This document shows positions 1-9,330 of a DNA stretch of 18,400 bases, piece after piece. The translations under genes were made by a program, and so were the position numbers. Position 1 is the first letter of the stretch. The number at the start of each line of letters is the position of its first letter. The notes beneath the pieces are model-generated. The model saw only the letters and a program-made list of their open reading frames with translations, did not search any database and was not told the DNA's origin. The stretch comes from an uncultured Clostridia bacterium (lineage in GTDB: Bacteria; Bacillota; Clostridia; JAAYHZ01): contig CALCRE010000154.1 of the NCBI GenBank assembly GCA_937894465.1, positions 1 to 18,400 of the forward strand. The letters run 5' to 3'.

Positions 1-2527
<2,527 letters not shown>

Positions 2528-2580
2528 GCAATATCTCCTTGCTTTTCATGAATATTAATGCGGCGATGCCGTTTTACCGA

Positions 2581-2871
2581 TCAGTCTTTTAACAGCCTTT
2601 TCAATACGGTCATATATCCGTCTGCACCGTAATTCAAGCTTCGACTCACCCTGCTGATCGTAGCGGGACTAGCCCCTGTTTTCTCGGTAATTTCGGCATA
2701 CTTGCAGTTTTCATGCAACATAATGGCCACTTGAAACCGCTGTGCCATGGCTTTTATTTCAGATATGGTACACACATCCTCGAAAAAGGCATAGCACTCG
2801 TCTATGGTTTTCAATTGCAAAATACCTTCAAACAACTTATCCGTTTCCCGGTCTTTTATTTTTGAATTCAT
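2581..2871 (-). CDS. yerC: YerC/YecD family TrpR-like DNA-binding protein
   Basis: This 96-residue protein matches the YerC/YecD family, small relatives of the Trp repressor found in Firmicutes. Recognisable parts are LFEGILQLKTIDECYAFFED near residues 13-32, the AQRFQVA helix near 43-49, and a helix-turn-helix with GASPATISRVSRSLNYG near 66-82, which is the family signature. The length is typical. The effector and target genes of this family are poorly defined, so I infer only a DNA-binding regulator. The ATG is 3 bases after the stop of the ATPase gene upstream, with only a weak GGGG-type ribosome site inside that gene's end. Its translation is therefore probably coupled to the ATPase. Confidence 0.92.
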   Translation of the reverse strand: MNSKIKDRETDKLFEGILQLKTIDECYAFFEDVCTISEIKAMAQRFQVAIMLHENCKYAEITEKTGASPATISRVSRSLNYGADGYMTVLKRLLKD

Positions 2872-2874
2872 AAA

Positions 2875-3585
2875 CTACACGCCCCACATATTTCCAATAT
2901 ATTTTATCATAGGAAGGATTATTTCCTTCTCTTTTTCTAAAAAATGTTGCGACAAAGCACTGTTCTTCTGCTCTGTTTCCACTCCGGTCAGAAGGTCTTC
3001 CATAATGCAGTGAAACGAAACCGGAATGTTCAATTGATGCGCCGCTTTTTGAATGATTTCGTTGCCTTCCATTATATCATTGATTGTGGTAAATTGCATT
3101 AAATTCGTATTATTGACAAGTCCGGTCACTTTCACGCCGGAAGTTGTCTCGATATCATTCACATATCTTATAATACCTTCTACGGTCTCCGTCAAAGGCC
3201 GTTTGACATTCACCACGAAAAAATGTCTGTAGTCTTCATTTAAAATTTTCTTTCGGTAGGTGGCCACCGCCCTTGCACCTAAATCGTCTCCACCGATATC
3301 CAACACCGCAACAAGTTCTTTATTCTCAAAAACCTTATTGACTTCGGCAGGCAGAGCCGGTACATCCACATTCGTGTTGGCATACACAGGAGCGATCACC
3401 TTCATCCCCAAATTTTCCATCCGTTCCTTTGCATCCGCCGACCGAAAATACGGATTTACAATGTCCATGTCCGCCAAATAGGTCTTGTGTCCTTTATTTA
3501 ATAAAGCAACGGCAAAATTCAAAGCCGTTTCTGTTTTTCCGCTTCCGAAATGTCCCGTGAATATATTAATTCTTCCGTAATCCAT
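2875..3585 (-). CDS. P-loop ATPase of the CobQ/MinD/ParA-like class, function unknown
   Basis: The 236-residue product has a Walker A loop, GHFGSGKT, at residues 11-18. A switch-like DMDIVNPYFRS follows near 39-49, and a DIGGDD Walker B-like segment at 96-101. This pattern belongs to deviant Walker/SIMIBI ATPases annotated as CobQ/CobB/MinD/ParA nucleotide-binding proteins. It has no membrane segment and looks cytoplasmic. It differs from chromosome-partition ParA because no DNA-binding region or ParB partner is nearby. Its substrate or client is not evident. AGGAGG stands 6 bases before the ATG at 3585, and tcdA ends 19 bases upstream. The stop lies almost against the yerC start, so the two proteins are probably made together. 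Confidence 0.85.
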   Translation of the reverse strand: MDYGRINIFTGHFGSGKTETALNFAVALLNKGHKTYLADMDIVNPYFRSADAKERMENLGMKVIAPVYANTNVDVPALPAEVNKVFENKELVAVLDIGGDDLGARAVATYRKKILNEDYRHFFVVNVKRPLTETVEGIIRYVNDIETTSGVKVTGLVNNTNLMQFTTINDIMEGNEIIQKAAHQLNIPVSFHCIMEDLLTGVETEQKNSALSQHFLEKEKEIILPMIKYIGNMWGV

Positions 3586-3604
3586 GTCTTTTCCTCCTGT
3601 GTTT

Positions 3605-4300
3605 CTATAACCCGCACAAATCCCTGATGACTTCTCCCGCTAACATGTATCCTGCCACCGGAGGAACAAAGGAGATACTAGCCGGAGTTCTTTTTTCAGA
3701 ACCGGACAAAGGATCTACCTTCGGAGTCTCTTTAGAGCATAGGACTTTCACGTTTTCTATGTTTCTGCTTTTCAATTCCCTTCGCACCACTTTGGCCAAG
3801 GGACAAATGCTTGTCTTTTTAATATCGTCGATGTAGAACAGGTCCGGTCTTAGCTTGTTCCCGGTTCCCATACTACTGATGATATTGATGTTGTTTTGTT
3901 TACAGTATTCGATGATGTGTATTTTAGCCGTAACATTGTCAATCGCATCCACCACATAATCACAGCCTTGTAGAAAATCAAGGGGATCCTCTTTTGTGAT
4001 AAATCGGCATAGCGCTTCCACTTGCGCGTTGGGATTGATATCAAAAATCCGCTCCTTCATGACATCCACCTTGTTTTTTCCCACTGTGGAATGGAGGGCG
4101 ATGATTTGTCTGTTGATATTAGAAGGGGCAACCACATCAGAATCTACGATGGCTAAACGGCCTACTCCACTGCGAGCCAAAGCTTCGATGCAGTGAGATC
4201 CAACGCCACCCACACCGACTACACACACCTTGCTGTTTTTTAATATGTTCAAAGCCTCAGTTCCGATGAGTCTTTCAGTTCTCTCAAAAATATGCTCCAT
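3605..4300 (-). CDS. tcdA: tRNA threonylcarbamoyladenosine dehydratase (TcdA/CsdL type)
   Basis: The 231-residue protein belongs to the E1-like ThiF/MoeB/HesA superfamily. It carries GVGGVGS at residues 29-35 (nucleotide binding) and a D-x-D-...-NINRQ segment at 53-65, as in adenylating E1-like enzymes. Near residues 115-120 VVDAIDN is also typical. The stretch from about 197, SGSEKRTPASISFVPPVAG, is characteristic of TcdA rather than ThiF or MoeB. TcdA dehydrates t6A37 in ANN-decoding tRNAs to cyclic t6A with ATP. No ThiS, MoaD or sulfurtransferase gene is adjacent, which fits this call. Its ATG overlaps the TAA of the pseudouridine synthase gene by one base (TAATG), implying coupled translation of two RNA-modification enzymes. 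Confidence 0.93.
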   Translation of the reverse strand: MEHIFERTERLIGTEALNILKNSKVCVVGVGGVGSHCIEALARSGVGRLAIVDSDVVAPSNINRQIIALHSTVGKNKVDVMKERIFDINPNAQVEALCRFITKEDPLDFLQGCDYVVDAIDNVTAKIHIIEYCKQNNINIISSMGTGNKLRPDLFYIDDIKKTSICPLAKVVRRELKSRNIENVKVLCSKETPKVDPLSGSEKRTPASISFVPPVAGYMLAGEVIRDLCGL

Positions 4301-5334
4301 TACAATCCTTTTTGCCTTTCTCGGATTTCTTGAAGTGCCATATTGAAATATTCCGGCAATTCCGAATGGAATTCCATGTAAGATCCGTTACCGGGGTGCA
4401 CAAACCCCAATGTTTTCGCATGTAATATCTGGCCCGGTTCAATACCAAAATCGTCTTTTCCGCCGTATACATCATCCCCGGCGATGGGGTGACCGATATA
4501 GGCCATATGGACACGGATTTGATGGGTTCTTCCGGTTTCAAGCTCTGCATCAAAAACGGTGTAGTGATCCAAGCGTTCCGTTGCTTGAAACCTTGTAACG
4601 GCTTCTTTTCCTCCGGTTTTAACAACAGCCATTTTTTTGCGATCACCGGGGTGTCTTCCGATGGCAGCTTTTATGATCCCTTTATCCACCGGCAATACGC
4701 CTTTGCAAATTCCGGTGTACACTCTTTTTATATCATGCTTCTTAAACAACAATGCCAAATTTTGATGCGCAGCATTATTTCTGGCTACAACCAGCAATCC
4801 GGAGGTATCCTTATCAATTCTGTGAACAATGCCGGGTCTTAACACACCGTTGATATCCGACAACTTGTCCCGGTATTTGAACATCAAAGCATTGACCATG
4901 GTCTTGTCACGATTTCCAGGTGCCGGATGCACCACCATTCCCCGGGGTTTGTCCACAATAATGATGTCATCATCTTCGTACACCACCGGCAAGTCAATGT
5001 CTTGGGGACTTGCGGTGAGCAATTCCGGTTTTTCCAACAACACCGTAATCATTTGTCCTTTTCTCACCGGCATGCCTGCTTTTTTAGCAACCGTTCCGTT
5101 TATCCGAACTTTATCTTCAACAATGAGCTTTTTAATGTATGCCCTTGAATACTCCCCGGGAAGGGATGTCAAAAAAACATCCAAACGAGGTGCGTCTTCC
5201 GTGCACTCAATGGTTATTTCCTCAATCGAATCTTCCGGATCCGGGCCGGTTTCATCCGTATAATCCGACTCATCCTCCAAAAAGGTGTTATAACTATTTA
5301 TATTTTCATCCTTATACAATTCTTGTTCCTTCAT
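4300..5334 (-). CDS. RluA-family pseudouridine synthase (RluD-like) with acidic N-terminal extension
   Basis: The 344-residue protein isomerises uridine to pseudouridine in RNA, by family most likely in 23S rRNA. An S4 RNA-binding domain spans about residues 49-95 (RLDVFL, then SRAYIKKLI and RINGT). The catalytic domain follows with VDKPRGMVVHP near 127-136 and HRIDKDTSGLL at 171-181, whose Asp174 is the expected catalytic residue. RTHQIRVHMAYIGHPIAGD is the usual C-terminal signature. About 39 residues precede the S4 domain and are strongly acidic, with about 15 Asp/Glu. The start at 5334 is supported by AAGGAG just upstream and by the ATGA overlap with the lspA stop, so the extension looks real. 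The exact rRNA site cannot be told from the sequence. Confidence 0.95.
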   Translation of the reverse strand: MKEQELYKDENINSYNTFLEDESDYTDETGPDPEDSIEEITIECTEDAPRLDVFLTSLPGEYSRAYIKKLIVEDKVRINGTVAKKAGMPVRKGQMITVLLEKPELLTASPQDIDLPVVYEDDDIIIVDKPRGMVVHPAPGNRDKTMVNALMFKYRDKLSDINGVLRPGIVHRIDKDTSGLLVVARNNAAHQNLALLFKKHDIKRVYTGICKGVLPVDKGIIKAAIGRHPGDRKKMAVVKTGGKEAVTRFQATERLDHYTVFDAELETGRTHQIRVHMAYIGHPIAGDDVYGGKDDFGIEPGQILHAKTLGFVHPGNGSYMEFHSELPEYFNMALQEIRERQKGL

Positions 5335-5822
5335 GCTTCCTTCTCCTTACGCTTCTTAAAATCCAAGAAGGCAAAATCAGCATCGTCATAAAAAAAGAAC
5401 ATATAGATCAATAGCAAAATGCTTCCGATCACAATGGCACTGTCTGCCACATTGAACACCGGGAAGCTGTATCCCCAAAAAAATGTGGCGATAAAATCCG
5501 TGACTTCCCCGAGAAACATGCGATCAATCTGGTTCCCCGCTGCTCCACCTAAAACCAGGCAAAAAGCCCATTTCAAAAGCTTATGATGAAATTTCGGAAT
5601 GATAAAAGCCATAAGCAATATCATCAAACCTGAAAAAACGGTCAATAGAACCGTGGCATTCGAGAGAATACCCCATGCTGCACCGGTATTGGTGTGATGG
5701 GTGATATATAGAAAGTTTTCTATGACGGGGATTTTCTCCCCGTAGGCCAAATTCTCTTTAATTACATATTTAGTCAGTTGGTCAATTACGACCACAAAAA
5801 TCGAAATCAAGTACCAAATCAT
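5331..5822 (-). CDS. lspA: Lipoprotein signal peptidase (signal peptidase II)
   Basis: LspA is the membrane aspartyl protease that removes the signal peptide of diacylglyceryl-modified prolipoproteins. The 163-residue length is typical. Hydrophobic segments are visible near residues 2-16, 56-75, 83-97 and 125-145. Family motifs are DQLTKY (14-19), NTGAAWG (45-51), GNQIDR with VTDF, and FNVADSAI. Asp109 (in VTDF) and Asp127 (in NVAD) are the expected catalytic pair. GGAG stands about 10 bases before the ATG. The stop overlaps the start of the pseudouridine synthase gene by 4 bases (ATGA), a common lspA-rluD arrangement in Firmicutes. A solute-binding lipoprotein, a likely substrate, is encoded just upstream. 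Confidence 0.97.
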   Translation of the reverse strand: MIWYLISIFVVVIDQLTKYVIKENLAYGEKIPVIENFLYITHHTNTGAAWGILSNATVLLTVFSGLMILLMAFIIPKFHHKLLKWAFCLVLGGAAGNQIDRMFLGEVTDFIATFFWGYSFPVFNVADSAIVIGSILLLIYMFFFYDDADFAFLDFKKRKEKEA

Positions 5823-5842
5823 GCTTTTCTCCTTACTTGTTC

Positions 5843-5871
5843 ATTATATTACACACTTCTCTACAAAAAAA
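5843..5871 (-). promoter_or_regulatory. Possible weak promoter before lspA
   Basis: On the minus strand a perfect TATAAT lies at 5848-5843, about 20 bases upstream of the lspA start. The region 17 bases further upstream is a T-run with no good -35 match. It may give lspA some expression independent of ymdB. The -10 box alone is seen, and in AT-rich DNA that is weak evidence. Confidence 0.3.
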
Positions 5872-5890
5872 TGAGTACATTTTTCTGTAG
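5861..5890. repeat. AT-rich inverted repeat between the lipoprotein gene and lspA
   Basis: Arms at 5861-5873 and 5878-5890 pair at 12 of 13 positions around the 4-base loop AGTA. The centre reads AAATGAGTACATTT. The stem is almost entirely A-T pairs, so it is a poor intrinsic terminator. It overlaps the -35 region of the possible lspA promoter and could be an operator. Its right half is part of the dispersed repeat also found at 11790-11817. Confidence 0.5.
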
Positions 5891-5902
5891 TAATCTTATA
5901 TA
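5875..5902. repeat. Copy 1 of a 28-base dispersed intergenic repeat
   Basis: Positions 5875-5902 match 11790-11817 at 27 of 28 bases in the same orientation. The shared core is TTTTCTGTAGTAATCTTATA. Both copies are intergenic, about 5.9 kb apart. A match this long is very unlikely by chance, even in AT-rich DNA. Confidence 0.75.
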
Positions 5903-5909
5903 TCAATTA

Positions 5910-7577
5910 TCAATCCCCTGTATACTCAAAGTTATCTGCAGTCCAAGTTTCAGGATCCCTGAAAAATGAAAAGGTGTCCCTTCCGAAAGAACCTGTGATG
6001 GTTCTTGAATACACGCATGAAACCTTTTTGTATCCTAAACCGATATAGGGGACATTGTTCTTTACAAACATTTGCACATCGTTCAACCCTTCCATCATAC
6101 CGGACAAAGAGGATGCTTTGTAAGTTTTTTCTCCCAAGGCCGTAAGGTCATTTTTTGACGGCAAGTTGCATACATTAAGCATCTTGTCATCTCCCGGTTG
6201 ATAAAGCATCCCCATCTCAAAAGGATCCGGCACCACGCTCAAAGAGACGGAGGACACCAAGATGTCATACTCTTTTCTGGAGATGAGTTCTTTTACCTTG
6301 ACGGAAGACTGTGCATTGATGACTGTTTGTATTCCTACCCCTTCGAGTTCCGACTGAAGCCTTTGGGCAATCTCCATTTTCTGCGGGTCATAAGCATTGA
6401 CCAAAATGCGAAGACGCAATGGTGTGTATCGATATGAAACCGTTGTGTTTCCTTCGGCATCGGTGGTGGTGACAGTGATCACCTTTTGATAGACATCACT
6501 GTACAAAGGCACATTTTCTTGCTTCATCAAGGCTTTTCCATTCTCCGGATCGAATTTATGAATAGCACCGATGGCCCACTCAAGCAAAAAGCTGTCCGGA
6601 TGGACCGGATACTCGGCTCTTACCATAGTTTCACCATATACTTGATTGACCATATCCTCCACATTCAAAAAACAGGAGATGGCATTGCGGATATTCTGTT
6701 TATTCATATATTGGGCATTACCATTAAAAGCAATAAAGACAAACTCACTTCCCGTGTAGGTGTTCTTGTATAAATCCACCCTCTGTTCATACAAGTCCCC
6801 TTCCCGTGCGGAAACCACCGATATGCTGTTGTTTCCCGGTTTCAAGATCTCCATGGCGTCTTTTTCCGTGGATACAAACTGCATTTTATAGAACAATTTT
6901 TCCCGATTGATTTTTTTCAAAGTGACACCGGTCTCATCGATAGATTCCACCTTAAAAGGACCGGTTCCGGTCAATTGAATCTCCTGATCCAAGCTTTCGT
7001 ATGCCTTTTTGGATAACACCGGGATGTTCATTTTCCATGGCAATGTGATATCTTCACTGTGTAAATTTATCACAAGGGTATTGCCATCCACTTCCATGCT
7101 CTTTATATTATTCACAGCAGAGTAGTAAGGAGAGTTTGTACCGTAGCCTTTTAATGTCTCGAGGGTGAAAAGCACGTCATTAGGGGTTAACAAGGATCCG
7201 TCAGAAAATTCAATATTGTCAGCAATGACAAATCGCCATGTTTTCAAATCCTCTTGAATATTCCACTCTAATGCCACAGATGGGATACATTGTTGATTTT
7301 CGTCTAAATCTACAATGTTTTTATATAATAATTGATAAAATGCCACATCATTCTCACCGGATGGCTTCAAAGGATTTAAATCGGTAGTCATAAGAGCCGA
7401 AGAGAGTATGACGGCTTCCTTTTCCTCCGGGTATAAATCAATATATTCCGACAAGTCTACAGTGTCATCATGTGCAGGTAAACCGTTTTCTTCAGGTATA
7501 CATCCCGTAACCGAAAAAAATAGAGTGATGATTAAAATATACGCGAATAGTTGCTTAATCCTCTGCTTGTTTCTCAT
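5910..7577 (-). CDS. Extracytoplasmic solute-binding lipoprotein, family 5 (peptide/oligopeptide type)
   Basis: The 555-residue product begins with a basic n-region and a hydrophobic core ending in the lipobox VTGC, with Cys26 the lipidated residue. It should therefore be anchored outside the membrane after processing by Lgt and LspA. The mature part resembles SBP_bac_5 (DppA/OppA-like) proteins: LSSALMTTDLNPLKPSGEND near the N-terminus, then DGSLLTPNDVLFTLETLKGY, GTGPFKVES and FVFIAFNGNAQYMNKQNIRN. Length fits the family. No permease or ATPase gene of an ABC importer is adjacent, so it may be an orphan binding protein. The start overlaps the pgeF stop by 4 bases (ATGA), so the two are co-translated. 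The ligand cannot be read from the sequence. Confidence 0.9.
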   Translation of the reverse strand: MRNKQRIKQLFAYILIITLFFSVTGCIPEENGLPAHDDTVDLSEYIDLYPEEKEAVILSSALMTTDLNPLKPSGENDVAFYQLLYKNIVDLDENQQCIPSVALEWNIQEDLKTWRFVIADNIEFSDGSLLTPNDVLFTLETLKGYGTNSPYYSAVNNIKSMEVDGNTLVINLHSEDITLPWKMNIPVLSKKAYESLDQEIQLTGTGPFKVESIDETGVTLKKINREKLFYKMQFVSTEKDAMEILKPGNNSISVVSAREGDLYEQRVDLYKNTYTGSEFVFIAFNGNAQYMNKQNIRNAISCFLNVEDMVNQVYGETMVRAEYPVHPDSFLLEWAIGAIHKFDPENGKALMKQENVPLYSDVYQKVITVTTTDAEGNTTVSYRYTPLRLRILVNAYDPQKMEIAQRLQSELEGVGIQTVINAQSSVKVKELISRKEYDILVSSVSLSVVPDPFEMGMLYQPGDDKMLNVCNLPSKNDLTALGEKTYKASSLSGMMEGLNDVQMFVKNNVPYIGLGYKKVSCVYSRTITGSFGRDTFSFFRDPETWTADNFEYTGD

Positions 7578-8362
7578 GAACGTATTCCCAACACTGCAAG
7601 AGACCTTCCGCAGTTTCCTTTACTTTTCCTATGGGAATACATCATATGCTTGTTACAACCGGTACACAGATCGCATACTTGAATGTGATCCGAAGAAAAA
7701 CCCGACCGGATCAAAGATTCTCTGATGAAACCTTTTAAATCCAATCGCCAAGAAGAACCGATCTGTTTGATATATTCTTTTGCATAAGAACTTTGCTGAG
7801 TGAACAAACGGTATACATCCTCTTGAATTTCATAGCAATCGGCACATATGGAAGGGCCGATGACACAGTATAAAGCGGAAGGATCGCTATGAAATGCAAG
7901 CTTCATGGCTTCTGCTGTTTTCGGTGCAATCAAATTCAATGTGCCCTTCCATCCGGAATGAGCCAAACCGATTGCTTCATTTTGAACATCAATCATATAC
8001 ACCGGAACGCAATCAGCATGCTTTGTGGCAAGGATCACACCTTTGCAATTTGTGATCATGGCATCCCACACCGCCAATTGATCATAGGAGACATGTTGAA
8101 AAGTATCTGCATGTGTCACTTTTTTGACAAGATCTGTGTGCATTTGAAGAACCATGGCCATGCCGGAGGGCTTAAATCCTAATTGATCTCCTAAAACCCG
8201 AATATTTTCCATAAAACGCGGATCGTCTTCTTTGCTTTTTCGAGTAAAATCAAAATCCTTCCCCGAATCATCATATCCTCTGGTGTAGCAGTGAACAAAA
8301 CGATCCGACAGACCTTCAAATGTTTTAAAATGTATCAATAAATTTGTTATATTATATTCCAT
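7574..8362 (-). CDS. pgeF: Peptidoglycan editing factor / YfiH-type purine nucleoside phosphorylase-laccase domain protein
   Basis: The 262-residue protein belongs to the YfiH (Cu-oxidase_4, old DUF152) family. Members have been described as polyphenol oxidases, as zinc-dependent purine nucleoside phosphorylase/adenosine deaminases, and as peptidoglycan editing factors that remove mis-incorporated Ser from cell-wall precursors. The metal site is visible: H75 in QMHTD, C118 in HADCVPV and H135 in LAHSGWKGT. GPSICADCYEI near residues 169-179 and the C-terminal CNKHMMYSHRKSKGNCGR also fit. The start at 8362 has GAGGT just upstream and lies 34 bases after ymdB. The stop overlaps the lipoprotein start by 4 bases. 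Which activity dominates in this organism is open. Confidence 0.9.
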   Translation of the reverse strand: MEYNITNLLIHFKTFEGLSDRFVHCYTRGYDDSGKDFDFTRKSKEDDPRFMENIRVLGDQLGFKPSGMAMVLQMHTDLVKKVTHADTFQHVSYDQLAVWDAMITNCKGVILATKHADCVPVYMIDVQNEAIGLAHSGWKGTLNLIAPKTAEAMKLAFHSDPSALYCVIGPSICADCYEIQEDVYRLFTQQSSYAKEYIKQIGSSWRLDLKGFIRESLIRSGFSSDHIQVCDLCTGCNKHMMYSHRKSKGNCGRSLAVLGIRS

Positions 8363-8396
8363 TGGTACCTCATATAAAAAGGAAGCAATCCACCAC

Positions 8397-9182
8397 TCAT
8401 TCCGGGCTTATGGGAAAATTCAATCGGTTCATGTGGGTGGCTTTCCCGTTTTTCGGATCTATTTCCATGTGTACTGCATTAAAAATCATCTCTCCTTTTT
8501 GAGGAGAAAATTTTGTGGGTACACCGGTGACAAATCGTTGTATGGAAGAGTCCCGATCGGTCCCGATAATGCCTTCACCGGGTCCTGTCATTCCCACATC
8601 AGTGATAAATGCCGTCCCAAAGGGTAGAATTCGTTCATCGGCGGTTTGAACATGGGTGTGGGTTCCTAACACTGCACTGACTCTGCCGTCAAAATGCCAG
8701 GCAAATGCGGTTTTTTCCGAAGTGGCTTCTCCGTGAAAGTCCACAATCACCGCTTTAGTCAGTTCCTTGATCTTTATAAGTTCTTCTTCGCAGGTTTCAA
8801 AAGGACAATTGCATGGTTGCATATATATTCTTCCGGACAAATTCATTACAGCCAAAGGACCGGGTTTTCCGTTCAACAAAAACCATCCCTTCCCGGGGCT
8901 TTGCTTACTGTAATTTGCAGGTCTTGCAATAAACATATCTGAATCGATATAATACAGAACTTCCTCCCTTGCCCATACATGATTGCCCATGGTGATTCCG
9001 TCCACACCCATTTCGTGCAATTCACCGGCAATTCTTCCGTTGATCCCCTTTCCTGCAGCGGCATTTTCCCCATTAGCAATACAATAATCCCACTTTATTT
9101 CGTTTTTAAGCTTGGATAAACCTTTTTTGACAGCCTGAACACCTTGCTTTGCAAATATATCTCCGATAAACAATACTTCCAT
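8397..9182 (-). CDS. ymdB: YmdB family metallophosphoesterase (2',3'-cyclic-nucleotide phosphodiesterase type)
   Basis: The 261-residue protein matches the YmdB/TIGR00282 family. B. subtilis YmdB hydrolyses 2',3'-cyclic nucleotides and affects sporulation and biofilm gene expression. Every expected ligand of the dinuclear metal centre is present: D8, E39, N40, N67, H68, H150, H175 and H177, in FIGD, ANGEN, GNH, FHGEAT and GTHTH. An in-frame ATG at 9248 would add 22 residues with no family similarity and would run across the promoter. ATG 9182 follows AAAGGG at 8 bases and starts MEVLFIGDIFA as the family does. ymdB often directly follows rny; here two other genes lie between them. Confidence 0.95.
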   Translation of the reverse strand: MEVLFIGDIFAKQGVQAVKKGLSKLKNEIKWDYCIANGENAAAGKGINGRIAGELHEMGVDGITMGNHVWAREEVLYYIDSDMFIARPANYSKQSPGKGWFLLNGKPGPLAVMNLSGRIYMQPCNCPFETCEEELIKIKELTKAVIVDFHGEATSEKTAFAWHFDGRVSAVLGTHTHVQTADERILPFGTAFITDVGMTGPGEGIIGTDRDSSIQRFVTGVPTKFSPQKGEMIFNAVHMEIDPKNGKATHMNRLNFPISPE

Positions 9183-9210
9183 TGAAAATTCCCTTTCTAA
9201 ACATACCGGT

Positions 9211-9239
9211 ATTATATCACAGGGTATGCCGATTGGAAA
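9211..9239 (-). promoter_or_regulatory. Sigma-A promoter of the ymdB-led series
   Basis: On the minus strand TTTCCA (9239-9234, 4 of 6 matches to the -35 consensus) is followed after 17 bases by a perfect TATAAT (9216-9211), with an extended -10 TGA directly before it. It lies 29 bases upstream of the chosen ymdB start. Twelve bases including the -10 (CTGTGATATAAT) are identical in the aldo/keto reductase promoter. Confidence 0.8.
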
Positions 9240-9244
9240 TGAAG

Positions 9245-9269
9245 ACATTAAAAACGACTACGGAACATT
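9245..9269. repeat. Half-copy of the rny terminator (3' arm plus T-run)
   Basis: These 25 bases match 12084-12108, the 3' arm and T-run of the rny terminator, at 24 positions in the same orientation. The partner arm is missing: the bases from 9270 upward do not pair with it. It therefore cannot form the hairpin, and transcripts of the SEC-C gene could read into ymdB. It forms the left edge of the extra block between rny and ymdB. Confidence 0.8.
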
Positions 9270-9330
9270 AGTGACAGTTGTGACCAGGTACAGAAGAGAA
9301 TTTTAATTTTGTAATATATAACCTTTTGCA

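Noticed and set aside
2528..2580. Small CGGC/GCCG hairpin between yerC and secA as a terminator
   Set aside because: The stem is four base pairs and no T-run follows, so transcription probably continues into secA.
5861..5890. The inverted repeat before lspA as an intrinsic terminator of the lipoprotein gene
   Set aside because: The stem is almost all A-T pairs, and the T-run lies within the stem rather than after it.
9183..9248. Upstream in-frame start for ymdB that would add 22 residues
   Set aside because: The extra residues have no family similarity, the ATG has no ribosome site, and the segment contains the promoter.
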